64,000 nt of DNA from Comamonadaceae bacterium G21597-S1 (GCA_027214345.1 JAPWHR010000012.1:62001-126000), one strand, 5' to 3'. Shown: positions 25,135 through 34,028, counted from the stretch's first letter. Numbers and translations: made by a program. Notes: generated by a model from the letters alone, not told the origin.

Positions 25135-25890
25135 GTGAGCCTGCCCATCATCACCGACCCGCAGTTCTACCTGGCCACGGTGCCGGCGGTGCTGCTGCTG
25201 GGCATCAGCAAGAGCGGATTCGGTGCCGGCTTCGGTTCGCTGGCGGTGCCGATCATGGCGCTGGCGGTCACGGTACCCCAGGCCGCCGCCATCCTGATGC
25301 CGGTGCTGCTGTTGATGGACCTGCTGGGCATGGCGGCCTTCCGCAAGGATTTCGACCTGCGCCTGCTGCGTTTCCTGCTGCCCTTCGGCCTGCTTGGGAC
25401 GGTGATCGGCGCCTTGTTGTTCCGCCTGCTCGACGCCCATGTCGTGGCCGGCATCGTGGGGGCCTTCACCTTGCTGTTCCTGGCGCAGCGCCTGCTGTTC
25501 CCGCCCACGGCGCACAGCCCCGCGCCGCCGCGCTGGCTGGGCGCGGTACTCACCACCACGTCGGGCTTCACCAGCTTCGTCGCCCATGCCGGCGGACCGC
25601 CGATCAGCGCCTACGTGATCCCGCTGCGCCTGTCGCCGGTGCAGTTCACGGCCACGATGGCGTTTTTCTTCTTCGTCATCAACCTGTCCAAGTGGATTCC
25701 GTATGCCTGGCTGGGCCTGCTCGACCTGCGCAACATGGCGACCTCGCTGGTGCTGCTGCCCATCGCCCCGATCGGCGTCTGGATCGGCGTGCGGCTGGCC
25801 CGGCGCATCGACCCGCGGCTGTTCTACCGGCTGCTGTACCTGGGCATGTTCCTGACCGGGGTCAAGTTGTTGTGGGACGCGTTGGCCTGA
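25135..25890 (+). CDS. sulfite exporter TauE/SafE family protein (TSUP)
   Basis: A 251-residue protein with about eight transmembrane helices and the two-repeat TauE/SafE pattern (GISKSGFGAGFGSLAVPIMAL near the N-terminus; TSGFTSFVAHAGGPPISAYVIP in the second repeat). TSUP carriers move sulfite, sulfoacetate or other organosulfur anions. Translation starts at GTG (25135), close to the divergent TRIC start. A sulfatase gene follows 230 nt downstream in the same direction, which makes sulfur-compound handling a reasonable but unproven link. Confidence 0.88.
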   Translation: MSLPIITDPQFYLATVPAVLLLGISKSGFGAGFGSLAVPIMALAVTVPQAAAILMPVLLLMDLLGMAAFRKDFDLRLLRFLLPFGLLGTVIGALLFRLLDAHVVAGIVGAFTLLFLAQRLLFPPTAHSPAPPRWLGAVLTTTSGFTSFVAHAGGPPISAYVIPLRLSPVQFTATMAFFFFVINLSKWIPYAWLGLLDLRNMATSLVLLPIAPIGVWIGVRLARRIDPRLFYRLLYLGMFLTGVKLLWDALA

Positions 25891-25996
25891 CGAGCCTGTC
25901 CCGTTGTGGTTAAGGCCTGCCTACGAAAAGTCAATTGTCCGGACACCGCCGCCTGCCTAGACTGCAGCCTTTCCAACCATGCAGGAGACAAGGGCG

Positions 25997-26125
25997 ATGA
26001 CAAAGATCACGCGGCGCGCCGCGATGCTGGCCAGGCGCCAGGGCCGGACCGCGGGCACCTGGGTCAAGACTGAAGCCGCGCGCTGGCGGGACCTGATCGT
26101 CGGCAAGCGGATCGTCGCTCCATGA
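25997..26125 (+). CDS. small ORF coupled to sulfatase (42 residues)
   Basis: ATG at 25997, with an AGGAGACAAGGGCG ribosome-site region upstream, opens a 42-codon frame rich in Arg, Ala and Thr that contains TRRAAMLARR. Its TGA overlaps the sulfatase ATG as ATGA. No hydrophobic segment or known domain is visible. The coupling and the good ribosome site argue it is translated; it could be a leader that couples translation rather than a functional protein. Confidence 0.45.
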   Translation: MTKITRRAAMLARRQGRTAGTWVKTEAARWRDLIVGKRIVAP

Positions 26126-27450
26126 GCGCGGAGAGCGCAGCGGCCGGTGCGCGACAACGGCCGGATATCGTGATGATCGTCGCCGACGACCTCGGTTACG
26201 CCGACCTGTCGTGTTTCGGCCAGACCGACTTCGAGACGCCGCACCTGGACCGGCTCGCCCGCGAAGGGGTGCGGTTCACGCAGGCCTATGCCAATGCGCC
26301 GCTGTGCACCAATACCCGGGTGGCCCTGATCACCGGCCGATACCAGTACCGCTTCACGCTGGGCCTGACCGAGCCGCTGCGGTATCCGATGCGGCACCGT
26401 CCCGACATGGGGCTGCCACCGGAACACGCTACCCTGCCAGGGCTGTTGCGCGATGCCGGATATGCCACCGCGCTGGTCGGCAAATGGCATCTGGGGGCCT
26501 TGCCGCGTTTCGGCCCGCTCAAGAGCGGCTACGACAGTTTCTACGGCATCATGGGCGGATACACCGGCTACTTCACCCACCTGGGCGATGGCGGGGGCCA
26601 TGACTTCTACGAGGGCGAGACCGAGATCGACGCCCATGGATATGTGACCGACCTGCTGTCGGACCGCGCGGCGCAGACGATCCGCGACACGCCGGCCGAG
26701 CAGCCGCTGTTCCTGAGCCTGCACTACACGGCGCCGCACTGGCCCTGGTCGTCGCCGTCGGTCGAGGCGGCCGCCCGCGTGCGGGAGGCCGACCTGAAGC
26801 AGGCCCACGACGGTGGATCGCCGCGTATCTATGCCGAGATGGTGACCGTGATGGACGCGGGCATCGGACGCGTGCTCGACGCCTTGCGCCAGAGTGGGCG
26901 CGATGGGAACGCGCTCGTGATGTTCACCAGCGACAACGGCGGCGAGCGGTTTTCCAAGATCTGGCCCTTCGTCGGCCGCAAGCGCGACCTGCTCGAAGGC
27001 GGACTGCGGGTGCCGCAGATCGTGCGCTGGCCGGCAGCGGTCGCGCCGGCACGGGTGTCCGACCAGGTGACGATCTCGATGGACCTGACCGCAACCGCGC
27101 TGGATGCGGCCGGCCTTGCGATGCCCGCCCACACCCCGCTGGACGGCGTCAGCCTGTTGCCGCAACTGACCGATGGCGCCGCGACCGGGGAGCGCACGCT
27201 GTTCTGGCGCATGAAGGAGCGGGGCCAGCAGGCCGTGCGCCAGGGTAACTGGAAATACCTCAAGGTCGAGCAGGCCGAATTCCTGTTCGACCTGGACTAC
27301 GACTGGCGCGAGCGGACCAACTTCGCGGCGGCCCAGCCCGACAAACTGGCCGATCTTCGGGCCCAATGGGAACGGTGGGCGGCGGGCATGTTGCCGATGC
27401 CTGAAGAATCGGCGTTGGTGACGGTCGACCTGAGCCGGATGTTGTGGTGA
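26122..27450 (+). CDS. sulfatase (alkaline phosphatase superfamily)
   Basis: A 442-residue sulfatase without a signal peptide. Metal-binding Asp22–Asp23 (VADDLGYADLS), the maturation-site region PLCTNTRVALITGRY (Cys62), VGKWHLG, LHYTAPHWPW and FTSDNGGE are in the expected order. The cysteine normally becomes formylglycine within C-x-P/A-x-R; here it reads C-T-N-T-R, so Asn replaces Pro/Ala. It hydrolyses sulfate esters if matured. The cytoplasmic location, neighbouring TauE/SafE exporter and LysR regulator suggest use of an imported sulfate ester (inference). Confidence 0.88.
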   Translation: MSAESAAAGARQRPDIVMIVADDLGYADLSCFGQTDFETPHLDRLAREGVRFTQAYANAPLCTNTRVALITGRYQYRFTLGLTEPLRYPMRHRPDMGLPPEHATLPGLLRDAGYATALVGKWHLGALPRFGPLKSGYDSFYGIMGGYTGYFTHLGDGGGHDFYEGETEIDAHGYVTDLLSDRAAQTIRDTPAEQPLFLSLHYTAPHWPWSSPSVEAAARVREADLKQAHDGGSPRIYAEMVTVMDAGIGRVLDALRQSGRDGNALVMFTSDNGGERFSKIWPFVGRKRDLLEGGLRVPQIVRWPAAVAPARVSDQVTISMDLTATALDAAGLAMPAHTPLDGVSLLPQLTDGAATGERTLFWRMKERGQQAVRQGNWKYLKVEQAEFLFDLDYDWRERTNFAAAQPDKLADLRAQWERWAAGMLPMPEESALVTVDLSRMLW

Positions 27451-27622
27451 GTGGCGTGCGGCCTCCCACAGGCTGATTGCGGTCGGGGCGGTGACACGGA
27501 CGCCGCGCGGCAGCAGGTACAGTGCGTGCTTGCGGGCGCGAGTTGCTGCGATGCGGCGGCGTGTGGCCGAGCGCCCCGGCGGGAGCCGGGCCGTCGCAGG
27601 GTCCGGGACCCGGGTGCGTCGC

Positions 27623-28564
27623 ATGAAGGGTGGTTCCGTGAGTCTGGATCTGCGACGCCTCAAGTTGCGTCATCTGCTGACCGTTGTCGAGGTTGCCCGG
27701 GCGGGCAGCCTGACGCGGGCTGCGTCGGCCTTGCACGTGACGGTGCCGGCAGTCTCGAAGACCTTGCGCGAGGTACGCACCCTGCTGGACATGGAGCTGT
27801 TCGAGCTGCGTCACGGTGCGACCAGCCTGACACCGCAAGGCGAGGTCTTCGTGGCCCACGCCCGCGCAAGCCTGGAGGCCGTGCAGCGCGGGGTGGCCGA
27901 GGCGCAGGAGCGGGAAGGGGGGCGGACACGCTCGATCCGGGTCGCGGTCATGCCCAATGTGGCGCTCAATTTCCTGCCGGCCGTATTGCTGGAGCTGGCG
28001 CGGATCGACGACATCGATCGCATCGAGGTGGTCGGCGGCAGCAACCCGACCGCGCTGCAGATGCTGCGCCATGGCGAGATCGACGGCGTGCTGGGGCGAC
28101 TGGCTTCGCCGGCGGACATGCTGGGCCTGCACTTTCTGCATCTGTACGTCGACGCGGTGTCGCCGGTGGTGCGTCGGGGGCATCCCTTGTTGCGCATGCG
28201 TGCGCGGGGCATGCCGGACCTGCTGCCCTATACCGTGCTGATGCCGCCGGCCGGGACGATTGCGCGTGACGAGGTCGAGCACCTGCTGCAGGCGGGAGGG
28301 CTGGACCGGCTGCCGCGCCGCATCGAATCCATGTCGGTCGAACTACCGCGCCGCCTGGCATTGACAACCGATGCCGTCTGGTTCTCCCAGCTCGAGTCGG
28401 TGGCGCCAGACCTGGCGGCGGGTCGCCTGCAATTGCTGTTTCCCGCGCTCGATGCGCCCCGCAGTCCGGTCGGCATCACGACCCGGCCGGGCATCTCGCT
28501 CAGCGATGCCATGCGTTCGTTCGTCGCCGCGGCCCAGGTCGCGGCGAAGACACAGGGCGCTTGA
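27623..28564 (+). CDS. LysR family transcriptional regulator
   Basis: A protein of 313 residues: winged HTH at the N-terminus (LRHLLTVVEVARAGSLTRAASAL, then HVTVPAVSKTLREV) and a two-lobed LysR substrate domain. The alignment style (LKLRHL…LFELRHGATSLTPQGE) is close to the PcaQ/GbpR subgroup that controls aromatic-acid or sugar catabolism. ATG at 27623 or GTG at 27638 are both usable. It follows the sulfatase by about 170 nt in the same direction and probably controls it; LysR targets usually lie divergently, so this is uncertain. Confidence 0.85.
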   Translation: MKGGSVSLDLRRLKLRHLLTVVEVARAGSLTRAASALHVTVPAVSKTLREVRTLLDMELFELRHGATSLTPQGEVFVAHARASLEAVQRGVAEAQEREGGRTRSIRVAVMPNVALNFLPAVLLELARIDDIDRIEVVGGSNPTALQMLRHGEIDGVLGRLASPADMLGLHFLHLYVDAVSPVVRRGHPLLRMRARGMPDLLPYTVLMPPAGTIARDEVEHLLQAGGLDRLPRRIESMSVELPRRLALTTDAVWFSQLESVAPDLAAGRLQLLFPALDAPRSPVGITTRPGISLSDAMRSFVAAAQVAAKTQGA

Positions 28565-28594
28565 TCGCGCTGCCTCGCGGTTGCGCCGCGGACC

Positions 28595-30442
28595 TCAGTC
28601 GGCAGCAGCCTGCGCGGCGCGTTCCTCGGCCTTGCGCCGCGCCCGTTCCAGCCGCTCCTGCGCCATTTGCGCCTCCAGTTGCTGGCGCCCCTGCTTGGCA
28701 ACCGCGATCATCTTGGCGCGGTCCTTGTAGTGCGGGTACATCTGCTCGAACAACTCGAGGTTGTGGGTCCGGAAGCGCCGCGCGCTGACATCGGCATCCT
28801 CGGGGCTGTGGCCCAGCAACTCGAGCACGCTGCGTCCGCTGCGCAGGCTGGACTCGAACATCTCGCGTTGCACCAGCATCACGTTGCGATCGCGCAGCTG
28901 GTTCCAGTGCGTGACGTCGCGTGCGCGGGCGACGATCTTCAGGTTGGCGAAATGGGCGCGCGCCAGGTCGACGATCTTCAGCGATTGCTCGACGTCGTCG
29001 ACCGCCACTACCAGCACCGATGCGTTGGCGGCGCCGGCCGTGCGCAGCAGGTCGAGCCGGGAGGCGTCGCCGTAGAACACCTCGTAGCCAAAGCTGCGTG
29101 CGGCCTCGACCATCTCGGCGTCGTGTTCGAGCACGGTACAGGCGATGCCCTCGGCCAGCATCATGCGCCCGACGATCTGGCCGTAGCGGCCGAAGCCGGC
29201 AATCAGCACCGGTGCGTGCTGCTGCTCGGCGATTTCCTCCAATTGCACTGTCGGTCGTCGCTGCGCAAGACGCGGCAGCAGCCATTTGTCGGTTGCCACC
29301 AGCAGCAGCGGCGAGACCAGCATCGACACCGCGACGGCGCCGATCAGCAGCGACGCGGTCTGGGCATCGAACACCTGCGCACCGGCCGCGGCCTGGAACA
29401 CGACGAATGCGAATTCGCCGCCCTGCGCGAGCAACAGCGTGAAGATCGGCCGGTCCTGGAACGGCAATTCCATCAGCGTGGCCAGCGCGTAGATGACCAG
29501 GCACTTGAGCAGCAGGAATCCGACGACGATGGCCGCCATCAGGCCCGGCGAGGCGATCAGCACGCCGAAGTCGATGCTCATGCCCACGGCGATGAAAAAC
29601 AGCCCCAGCAGCAGTCCCTTGAACGGCTCGATGTCGGTTTCCAGTTCGCGCCGGTATTCGCTCTCGGCCAGTAGCACGCCGGCCAGGAAGGCGCCCAGTG
29701 CCATCGACAGGCCGACCAGCTGCATCAGGCTGGCGATGCCCACCACCAGCAGCAGCGATGCGGCGGTGAAGATCTCCGGCGTGCGCGAGCGTGCGATCCA
29801 GCGGAACAGCGGGCGCAGCAGCAGGCGTCCGCCCAGCACGATGGCCGCGATGACGCCGACGATCCGTGCCGCCTCCAGCGCCGGATGGCTGGCCGTGGCG
29901 CCATGGGACGCGCTGGCGACCTCGACCGCCAGCAGCGGCAGCAAGGCCAGGATGGGAATCGCCGCCACGTCCTGGAACAGCAGGATGGAGAAGGCGGCGC
30001 GGCCGCTGCTGGTGGGCATCAGGTTGCGCTCGGCCATCACCTGCAAGGCGATGGCGGTGCTCGACAGCGCCAGGCCCAGCGAGGCCACCAGCGCGATCCG
30101 CCAGCCCACGCCGGACACGATGGCGGCGCCGGTCAGCAGCAGTGCGCAGGCCAGCACCTGCGCGCTGCCCCAGCCGAAGATGGGCCGGCGCATGCTCCAC
30201 AGGCGCTTGGGTTCGAGCTCCAGGCCCACCAGGAACAACATCAGCACGACGCCGAACTCGGCGAAATGCAGGATGTCCTGGACATTGCGCACCAGCCCCA
30301 GGCCCCAGGGGCCGATGGCCATGCCGGCGGCGAGGTAACCGATGATGGCGCCCAGGCCCAGCGCCTTGGACAGCGGCACGGCGATCACCGCGGCACTGAG
30401 GTAGATGAAGCTGTTGATCAGCCAGGCGGGTGTATGGTCCAT
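28595..30442 (-). CDS. monovalent cation:proton antiporter-2 family protein (KefB/KefC-like)
   Basis: A 615-residue protein. A 12-13 helix Na+/H+-exchanger domain (to about residue 380) has GLGAIIGYLAAGMAIGPWGLG and LMLFLVGLELEP. A RCK/TrkA-N domain follows with a Rossmann motif LIAGFGRYGQIVGRMML near 413, ending in a charged coiled tail. These are K+ efflux antiporters gated by NAD(H) or glutathione adducts. It is convergent with the LysR gene (30-nt gap) and divergent from the ParA gene. Confidence 0.92.
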   Translation of the reverse strand: MDHTPAWLINSFIYLSAAVIAVPLSKALGLGAIIGYLAAGMAIGPWGLGLVRNVQDILHFAEFGVVLMLFLVGLELEPKRLWSMRRPIFGWGSAQVLACALLLTGAAIVSGVGWRIALVASLGLALSSTAIALQVMAERNLMPTSSGRAAFSILLFQDVAAIPILALLPLLAVEVASASHGATASHPALEAARIVGVIAAIVLGGRLLLRPLFRWIARSRTPEIFTAASLLLVVGIASLMQLVGLSMALGAFLAGVLLAESEYRRELETDIEPFKGLLLGLFFIAVGMSIDFGVLIASPGLMAAIVVGFLLLKCLVIYALATLMELPFQDRPIFTLLLAQGGEFAFVVFQAAAGAQVFDAQTASLLIGAVAVSMLVSPLLLVATDKWLLPRLAQRRPTVQLEEIAEQQHAPVLIAGFGRYGQIVGRMMLAEGIACTVLEHDAEMVEAARSFGYEVFYGDASRLDLLRTAGAANASVLVVAVDDVEQSLKIVDLARAHFANLKIVARARDVTHWNQLRDRNVMLVQREMFESSLRSGRSVLELLGHSPEDADVSARRFRTHNLELFEQMYPHYKDRAKMIAVAKQGRQQLEAQMAQERLERARRKAEERAAQAAAD

Positions 30443-30556
30443 GGAGTGTCAGGGAGCGGTCGGGTGTCGGGTCGGAGCGTACCGGTGCGGCGGGCCCCCC
30501 AGGTCCGCGGCCATGCCGCTAACATAATGTGCAGTCGTGGTCGCGGGAGTCATGGG

Positions 30557-31174
30557 ATGCCAGTCGTTGTTGTTGCCAATCCGAAGGGGGGCGTGGGCAA
30601 GTCCACCTTGTCCACCCACGTCGCGGGATATTTTGCGTCACGCGGCCATGCGGTGATGCTCGGTGATGCCGACCGGCAGCAATCGTCCCGATTGTGGCTG
30701 GGCCTGCGTCCGGCGTCCGCCGCGCCCATCCACACCTGGGACATCAATGCCGACCTGATCGCGCGCCCGCCCAAGGGTACGACCCATGTCGTGGTCGACA
30801 CGCCGGCCGGCCTGCATGGCTGGCGTTTCAAGGATGTCATGAAGATGGCCGACAAGGTGCTGGTACCGGTACAGCCCAGTGTGTTCGACATCTTCGCCAC
30901 CCGTGCCTTTCTCGATGACCTGGCGGCGAACAAGCATGTCGACAACCGCAAGATCGCGCTGGTCGGCATGCGGGTCGACGCGCGTACGATCGCAGCGGAG
31001 CAGCTGCACGCGTTTGTCGACTCTCTCGACGTGCCGGTGCTCGGCTACCTGCGCGATACCCAGAACTACGTGCACCTGGCCGCGCACGGCCTGACGCTGT
31101 TCGACGTGGCGCCCGGGCGCTTCGAAAAAGACCTCGAGCAGTGGCAGCCGATCTGCCGCTGGCTCGACGCATGA
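30557..31174 (+). CDS. ParA family ATPase (orphan)
   Basis: A protein of 205 residues with the deviant Walker A KGGVGKST, Walker A' (LGDADRQQSS) and Walker B VVVDTPAGL, the ParA/MinD signature. There is no parB-like gene or visible centromere-type repeat cluster beside it, so it is not an ordinary chromosome-partition locus. Orphan ParA proteins position protein clusters or flagellar/chemotaxis machinery. A GGGAG site precedes the ATG at 30557. Confidence 0.85.
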   Translation: MPVVVVANPKGGVGKSTLSTHVAGYFASRGHAVMLGDADRQQSSRLWLGLRPASAAPIHTWDINADLIARPPKGTTHVVVDTPAGLHGWRFKDVMKMADKVLVPVQPSVFDIFATRAFLDDLAANKHVDNRKIALVGMRVDARTIAAEQLHAFVDSLDVPVLGYLRDTQNYVHLAAHGLTLFDVAPGRFEKDLEQWQPICRWLDA

Positions 31175-31203
31175 CCCTCCTTGCAACTCCTACGCACAAC
31201 ACC

Positions 31204-31665
31204 ATGAGCACCAAGACCTTCAAGACCCTGTCCGATCTCACCGCCCACGTCGGGCAGGAGGTGGGTGTCAGCGACTGGGTGACCGTGACCCAGGAACAGG
31301 TCAACCAGTTCGCCCAGGCCACGGGCGACCACCAATGGATCCACGTCGATGTCGAGCGTGCCAAGGCCGGCCCCTTCGGTGCGCCGATCGCCCACGGATT
31401 CCTGACCTTGTCGATGGTGCCGCGTTTCTTCGAGGAGGTGCTGACGATCGAGGAGGTCGGCATGAGCGTCAACTACGGCCTGAACAAGGTTCGCTTCACG
31501 GCGCCGGTGCCGGTCGGCAGCCGCCTGCGTGGCCGGCTCACGCTGGTGTCGTGCGACCCCATCGACAACAACGGCGTGCAGATGGTCTGGGATGTCGTGG
31601 TCGAGAAGGAAGGCACGACCAAGCCGGTCTGCGTGGCGCAGACGGTGTCGCGGCGTTACCCCTGA
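31204..31665 (+). CDS. MaoC family dehydratase ((R)-specific enoyl-CoA hydratase type)
   Basis: A protein of 153 residues with a single hot-dog domain and the hydratase-2 motif ATGDHQWIHVD…GPFGAPIAHGFLTLS, where Asp and His form the catalytic pair. Such proteins hydrate trans-2-enoyl-CoA to (R)-3-hydroxyacyl-CoA, often feeding polyhydroxyalkanoate synthesis or working in fatty-acid breakdown. The ATG at 31204 gives the family length; in-frame starts further upstream overlap parA. Convergent with trmL (16-nt gap). Confidence 0.88.
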   Translation: MSTKTFKTLSDLTAHVGQEVGVSDWVTVTQEQVNQFAQATGDHQWIHVDVERAKAGPFGAPIAHGFLTLSMVPRFFEEVLTIEEVGMSVNYGLNKVRFTAPVPVGSRLRGRLTLVSCDPIDNNGVQMVWDVVVEKEGTTKPVCVAQTVSRRYP

Positions 31666-31681
31666 ACCGAAGCACCGACAC

Positions 31682-32164
31682 TCACGCCGGATTCGCTCCG
31701 ACGCTGGCGAAGCCGTTCTGGCGCCAGGCTTCGAAAACCGTCACGGCAACCGCGTTGGACAGGTTCAGGCTGCGCTGGCCCTCGCGCATCGGCAGTCGCA
31801 GCCGCTGTTGCGGCGCGAACCGGTCGCGGATGTCCGGCGCCAGGCCGCGGGTCTCGGCTCCGAACACCAGCCAGTCGCCGGGTTGGAACACCACCGCGTA
31901 GGGACTGCGCGTGCCGTGGGTGGTGAGCGCGAACATGCGTTGCGGATCCGGCTGCATCGCGCGCAGCAACTCGCTCCAGCCGGCATGGCGGCGCAGCGGC
32001 GCATATTCGTGGTAATCGAGTCCGGCGCGGCGCAACCGCTTGTCGTCGAGCGAAAACCCCAGCGGCTCCACCAGGTGCAGGTTGCAGCCGGTGTTGGCGG
32101 CCAGCCGGATCACATTGCCGGTGTTGGGCGGGATCTCGGGTTCGACCAGAACGATGTGAAACAT
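31682..32164 (-). CDS. trmL: tRNA (cytidine(34)-2'-O)-methyltransferase
   Basis: A protein of 160 residues of the SPOUT class: FHIVLVEPEIPPNTGNVIRLAANTG at the N-terminus, and the knot motifs FGAETRGLAP and LPMREGQRSLNLSNAVAVTVFEAWR. TrmL methylates the wobble nucleotide of tRNA-Leu isoacceptors. The start at 32164 (MFHIV) matches the family exactly; GACAAT 9 nt upstream suggests an almost leaderless message. It lies next to comF, a common Burkholderiales neighbourhood. Confidence 0.93.
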   Translation of the reverse strand: MFHIVLVEPEIPPNTGNVIRLAANTGCNLHLVEPLGFSLDDKRLRRAGLDYHEYAPLRRHAGWSELLRAMQPDPQRMFALTTHGTRSPYAVVFQPGDWLVFGAETRGLAPDIRDRFAPQQRLRLPMREGQRSLNLSNAVAVTVFEAWRQNGFASVGANPA

Positions 32165-32241
32165 ATGCGCCGTATTGTCGGCGCTCGCGGCGCCCTGGCG
32201 GACGGCTGCGACCGGCGAAGGCAGTCTGGCGGGGCCGTGCT

Positions 32242-32949
32242 TCAGGCGCGGACGAGTTCGGCGCGTGCCAGCACCAGGGCGGTGACATGTTGCGCGCCGC
32301 AGCGACGCAGCGCCGTGGCCGCGGCGTGCAGCGATGCGCCGCTGGTCATCACGTCGTCCACCAGCACGATGCGCCGGCCGACGAGTTCGCCGGCGCGGGT
32401 CGGTTCGACCGCGAAGGCGTGGCGGACGTTGCGCAGCCGTTCGGTGCGGCTCAACGCACTTTGCGGGGCGGTGTCGCGGATGCGCAGCAACAGGCCCGCG
32501 TCGGTCTTGTCCGGGGCCAGGCGCCGTGCCAATTCCAGCGCCTGGTTGAACCCGCGGGTGCGCAGCCGCTGCGTCGACAGCGGCATCGGCAGGATATGGT
32601 CGGCATGGTCGAGTGCCGGTTCGACCCAGGGCGCGTGGCGCAACACGGCGGCCAGCACGCGGGCATGGCCGGGCCGGGGGTGGAACTTGAAGTGCACGAT
32701 GAGTCCGGCCCAGGGGTAGGCATAGGGCACGGCGGCGACACAGGCGTCCAGCGGCGGCGGATCGCGGATGCAGGCGCCGCACCGGAGCACCGCGGACGGC
32801 ACCGGCATGGCGCAGCTCTGGCAGCGTGCGCGGGGTTGGGCGAATCGCGCGATGCAGGCTTCGCACAGGGGTTCGCCGGGCCAGCTGCGGCAGACCAGGC
32901 ATTGACTGGGCAGGCGGTGGGATATGCTCCCGAGCAGGGCGCGAAACAT
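32242..32949 (-). CDS. ComF family protein (phosphoribosyltransferase-like)
   Basis: A protein of 235 residues. An N-terminal Cys-rich zinc region (CLVC…CEAC…CQSC…CGAC) precedes a phosphoribosyltransferase fold with the PRPP loop IVLVDDVMTSGASL and the ComF motif RLRTRGFNQALELAR. ComF proteins are needed for late steps of DNA uptake in competent bacteria. Diverges from the bioC-like gene with 27 nt between the starts. Confidence 0.9.
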   Translation of the reverse strand: MFRALLGSISHRLPSQCLVCRSWPGEPLCEACIARFAQPRARCQSCAMPVPSAVLRCGACIRDPPPLDACVAAVPYAYPWAGLIVHFKFHPRPGHARVLAAVLRHAPWVEPALDHADHILPMPLSTQRLRTRGFNQALELARRLAPDKTDAGLLLRIRDTAPQSALSRTERLRNVRHAFAVEPTRAGELVGRRIVLVDDVMTSGASLHAAATALRRCGAQHVTALVLARAELVRA

Positions 32950-32976
32950 CGGGCCACTATATGCTTGGCCCCTGCA

Positions 32977-33891
32977 ATGTCTGCCGATCTTCCTCCATCC
33001 ATTGATCCACGCGCAGCGCAACGCTGGGCGCAGCACATGCATGCGGCGTCGCCGTGGCTGCATGAGGAGATCGGCCGTCGCATGCACGAGCGGCTGCAAT
33101 GGATCCGCCTGCAGCCCCGGACCTGGGTCGACTGGGAGCCGCTGCGCGGCGGACTGCAGGCCCACGATGCGGTCGCCCGGACCTATGCCGGTGCGACCCG
33201 CTGGATCGTCGAGCCCACCGCCCCGCGCCGCCAGGCGGTGGAAAAGGTGTTGCAGGCGCCCTGGTGGCGACCGGCTCGCTGGAGCGCCCCGGCGCTGCGC
33301 TTCGGCGAGCCGCCGCCGGCGTCGGCCGACATGGTCTGGGCCAACATGGCGCTGCACATGGCCGCCGACCCGCGGGCGCTGCTGGGCCAATGGCACCGCA
33401 TGCTGGCCCACGACGGATTCCTGATGTTCTCCTGCCTGGGGCCCGATACGCTGGTGCAGTTGCGCGCGGCCTACCGGGCGATGGGCTGGCCCGAACCCGC
33501 CCATGTGTTCACCGACATGCACGACTGGGGCGACATGCTGGTGGCCGCCGGTTACGCGGAGCCGGTGATGGACATGGAGCGGCTGACCCTGACGTATGCC
33601 TCGCCCCAACGCCTGCTCGACGAATTGCGCGGTCTGGGCCGCAATCTGCAGCCCCATCGATTTCCGGGTCTGCGCGGGCGGCGCTGGCAGGCGCAGCTAT
33701 GGCAGGCCTTGTCCGGACTGGGCGGCGGTCCCGCGGGAGACGGCCCGCTGGAGCTGACGTTCGAGGTCGTCTACGGTCATGCGCTCAAGCCGCAGCCCCG
33801 GCTGCCGGTGCAGGGGGAAACGGTGCTGTCGCTGGACGACATGCGGCGTGTTCTGCAGCAGGGCAAGCGCGATCCGGCGCAAACGCGATAG
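32977..33891 (+). CDS. BioC-like methyltransferase family protein
   Basis: A protein of 304 residues in the position and with the layout of betaproteobacterial BioC-like proteins: HMHAASPWLHEEIGRRMHERL at the N-terminus, SADMVWANMALHM, LGQWHRMLAHDGFLMFSCLGPDTL, and a C-terminal YGHALKP segment. BioC methylates malonyl-ACP to start biotin synthesis. The usual SAM-binding motif I (D-x-G-x-G-x-G) is not evident, since the segment around residues 65-110 reads Trp/Arg/Pro-rich instead. Activity may therefore be altered; the assignment rests on the later motifs and context. Confidence 0.7.
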   Translation: MSADLPPSIDPRAAQRWAQHMHAASPWLHEEIGRRMHERLQWIRLQPRTWVDWEPLRGGLQAHDAVARTYAGATRWIVEPTAPRRQAVEKVLQAPWWRPARWSAPALRFGEPPPASADMVWANMALHMAADPRALLGQWHRMLAHDGFLMFSCLGPDTLVQLRAAYRAMGWPEPAHVFTDMHDWGDMLVAAGYAEPVMDMERLTLTYASPQRLLDELRGLGRNLQPHRFPGLRGRRWQAQLWQALSGLGGGPAGDGPLELTFEVVYGHALKPQPRLPVQGETVLSLDDMRRVLQQGKRDPAQTR

Positions 33892-33939
33892 AGGGCAAGG
33901 GCCATGCCGGAGCGGGGCGGAACGCGTGGGTCGGTCGGC

Positions 33940-33945
33940 TACAAT
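33940..33945 (+). promoter_or_regulatory. -10 box upstream of DUF2244–cox genes
   Basis: TACAAT about 84 nt before the DUF2244 start, in the gap after the bioC-like gene. The -35 region is GC-rich and poor. It probably drives the DUF2244 gene and perhaps coxB onward. Confidence 0.45.
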
Positions 33946-34028
33946 GCCCCGGTTGAATTGCGGGCATTTCCCCGTGGTTTCACCGGGCCGTGTGCAGATG
34001 GCATGGCGTTGGGATGGAAAGACGCGTG

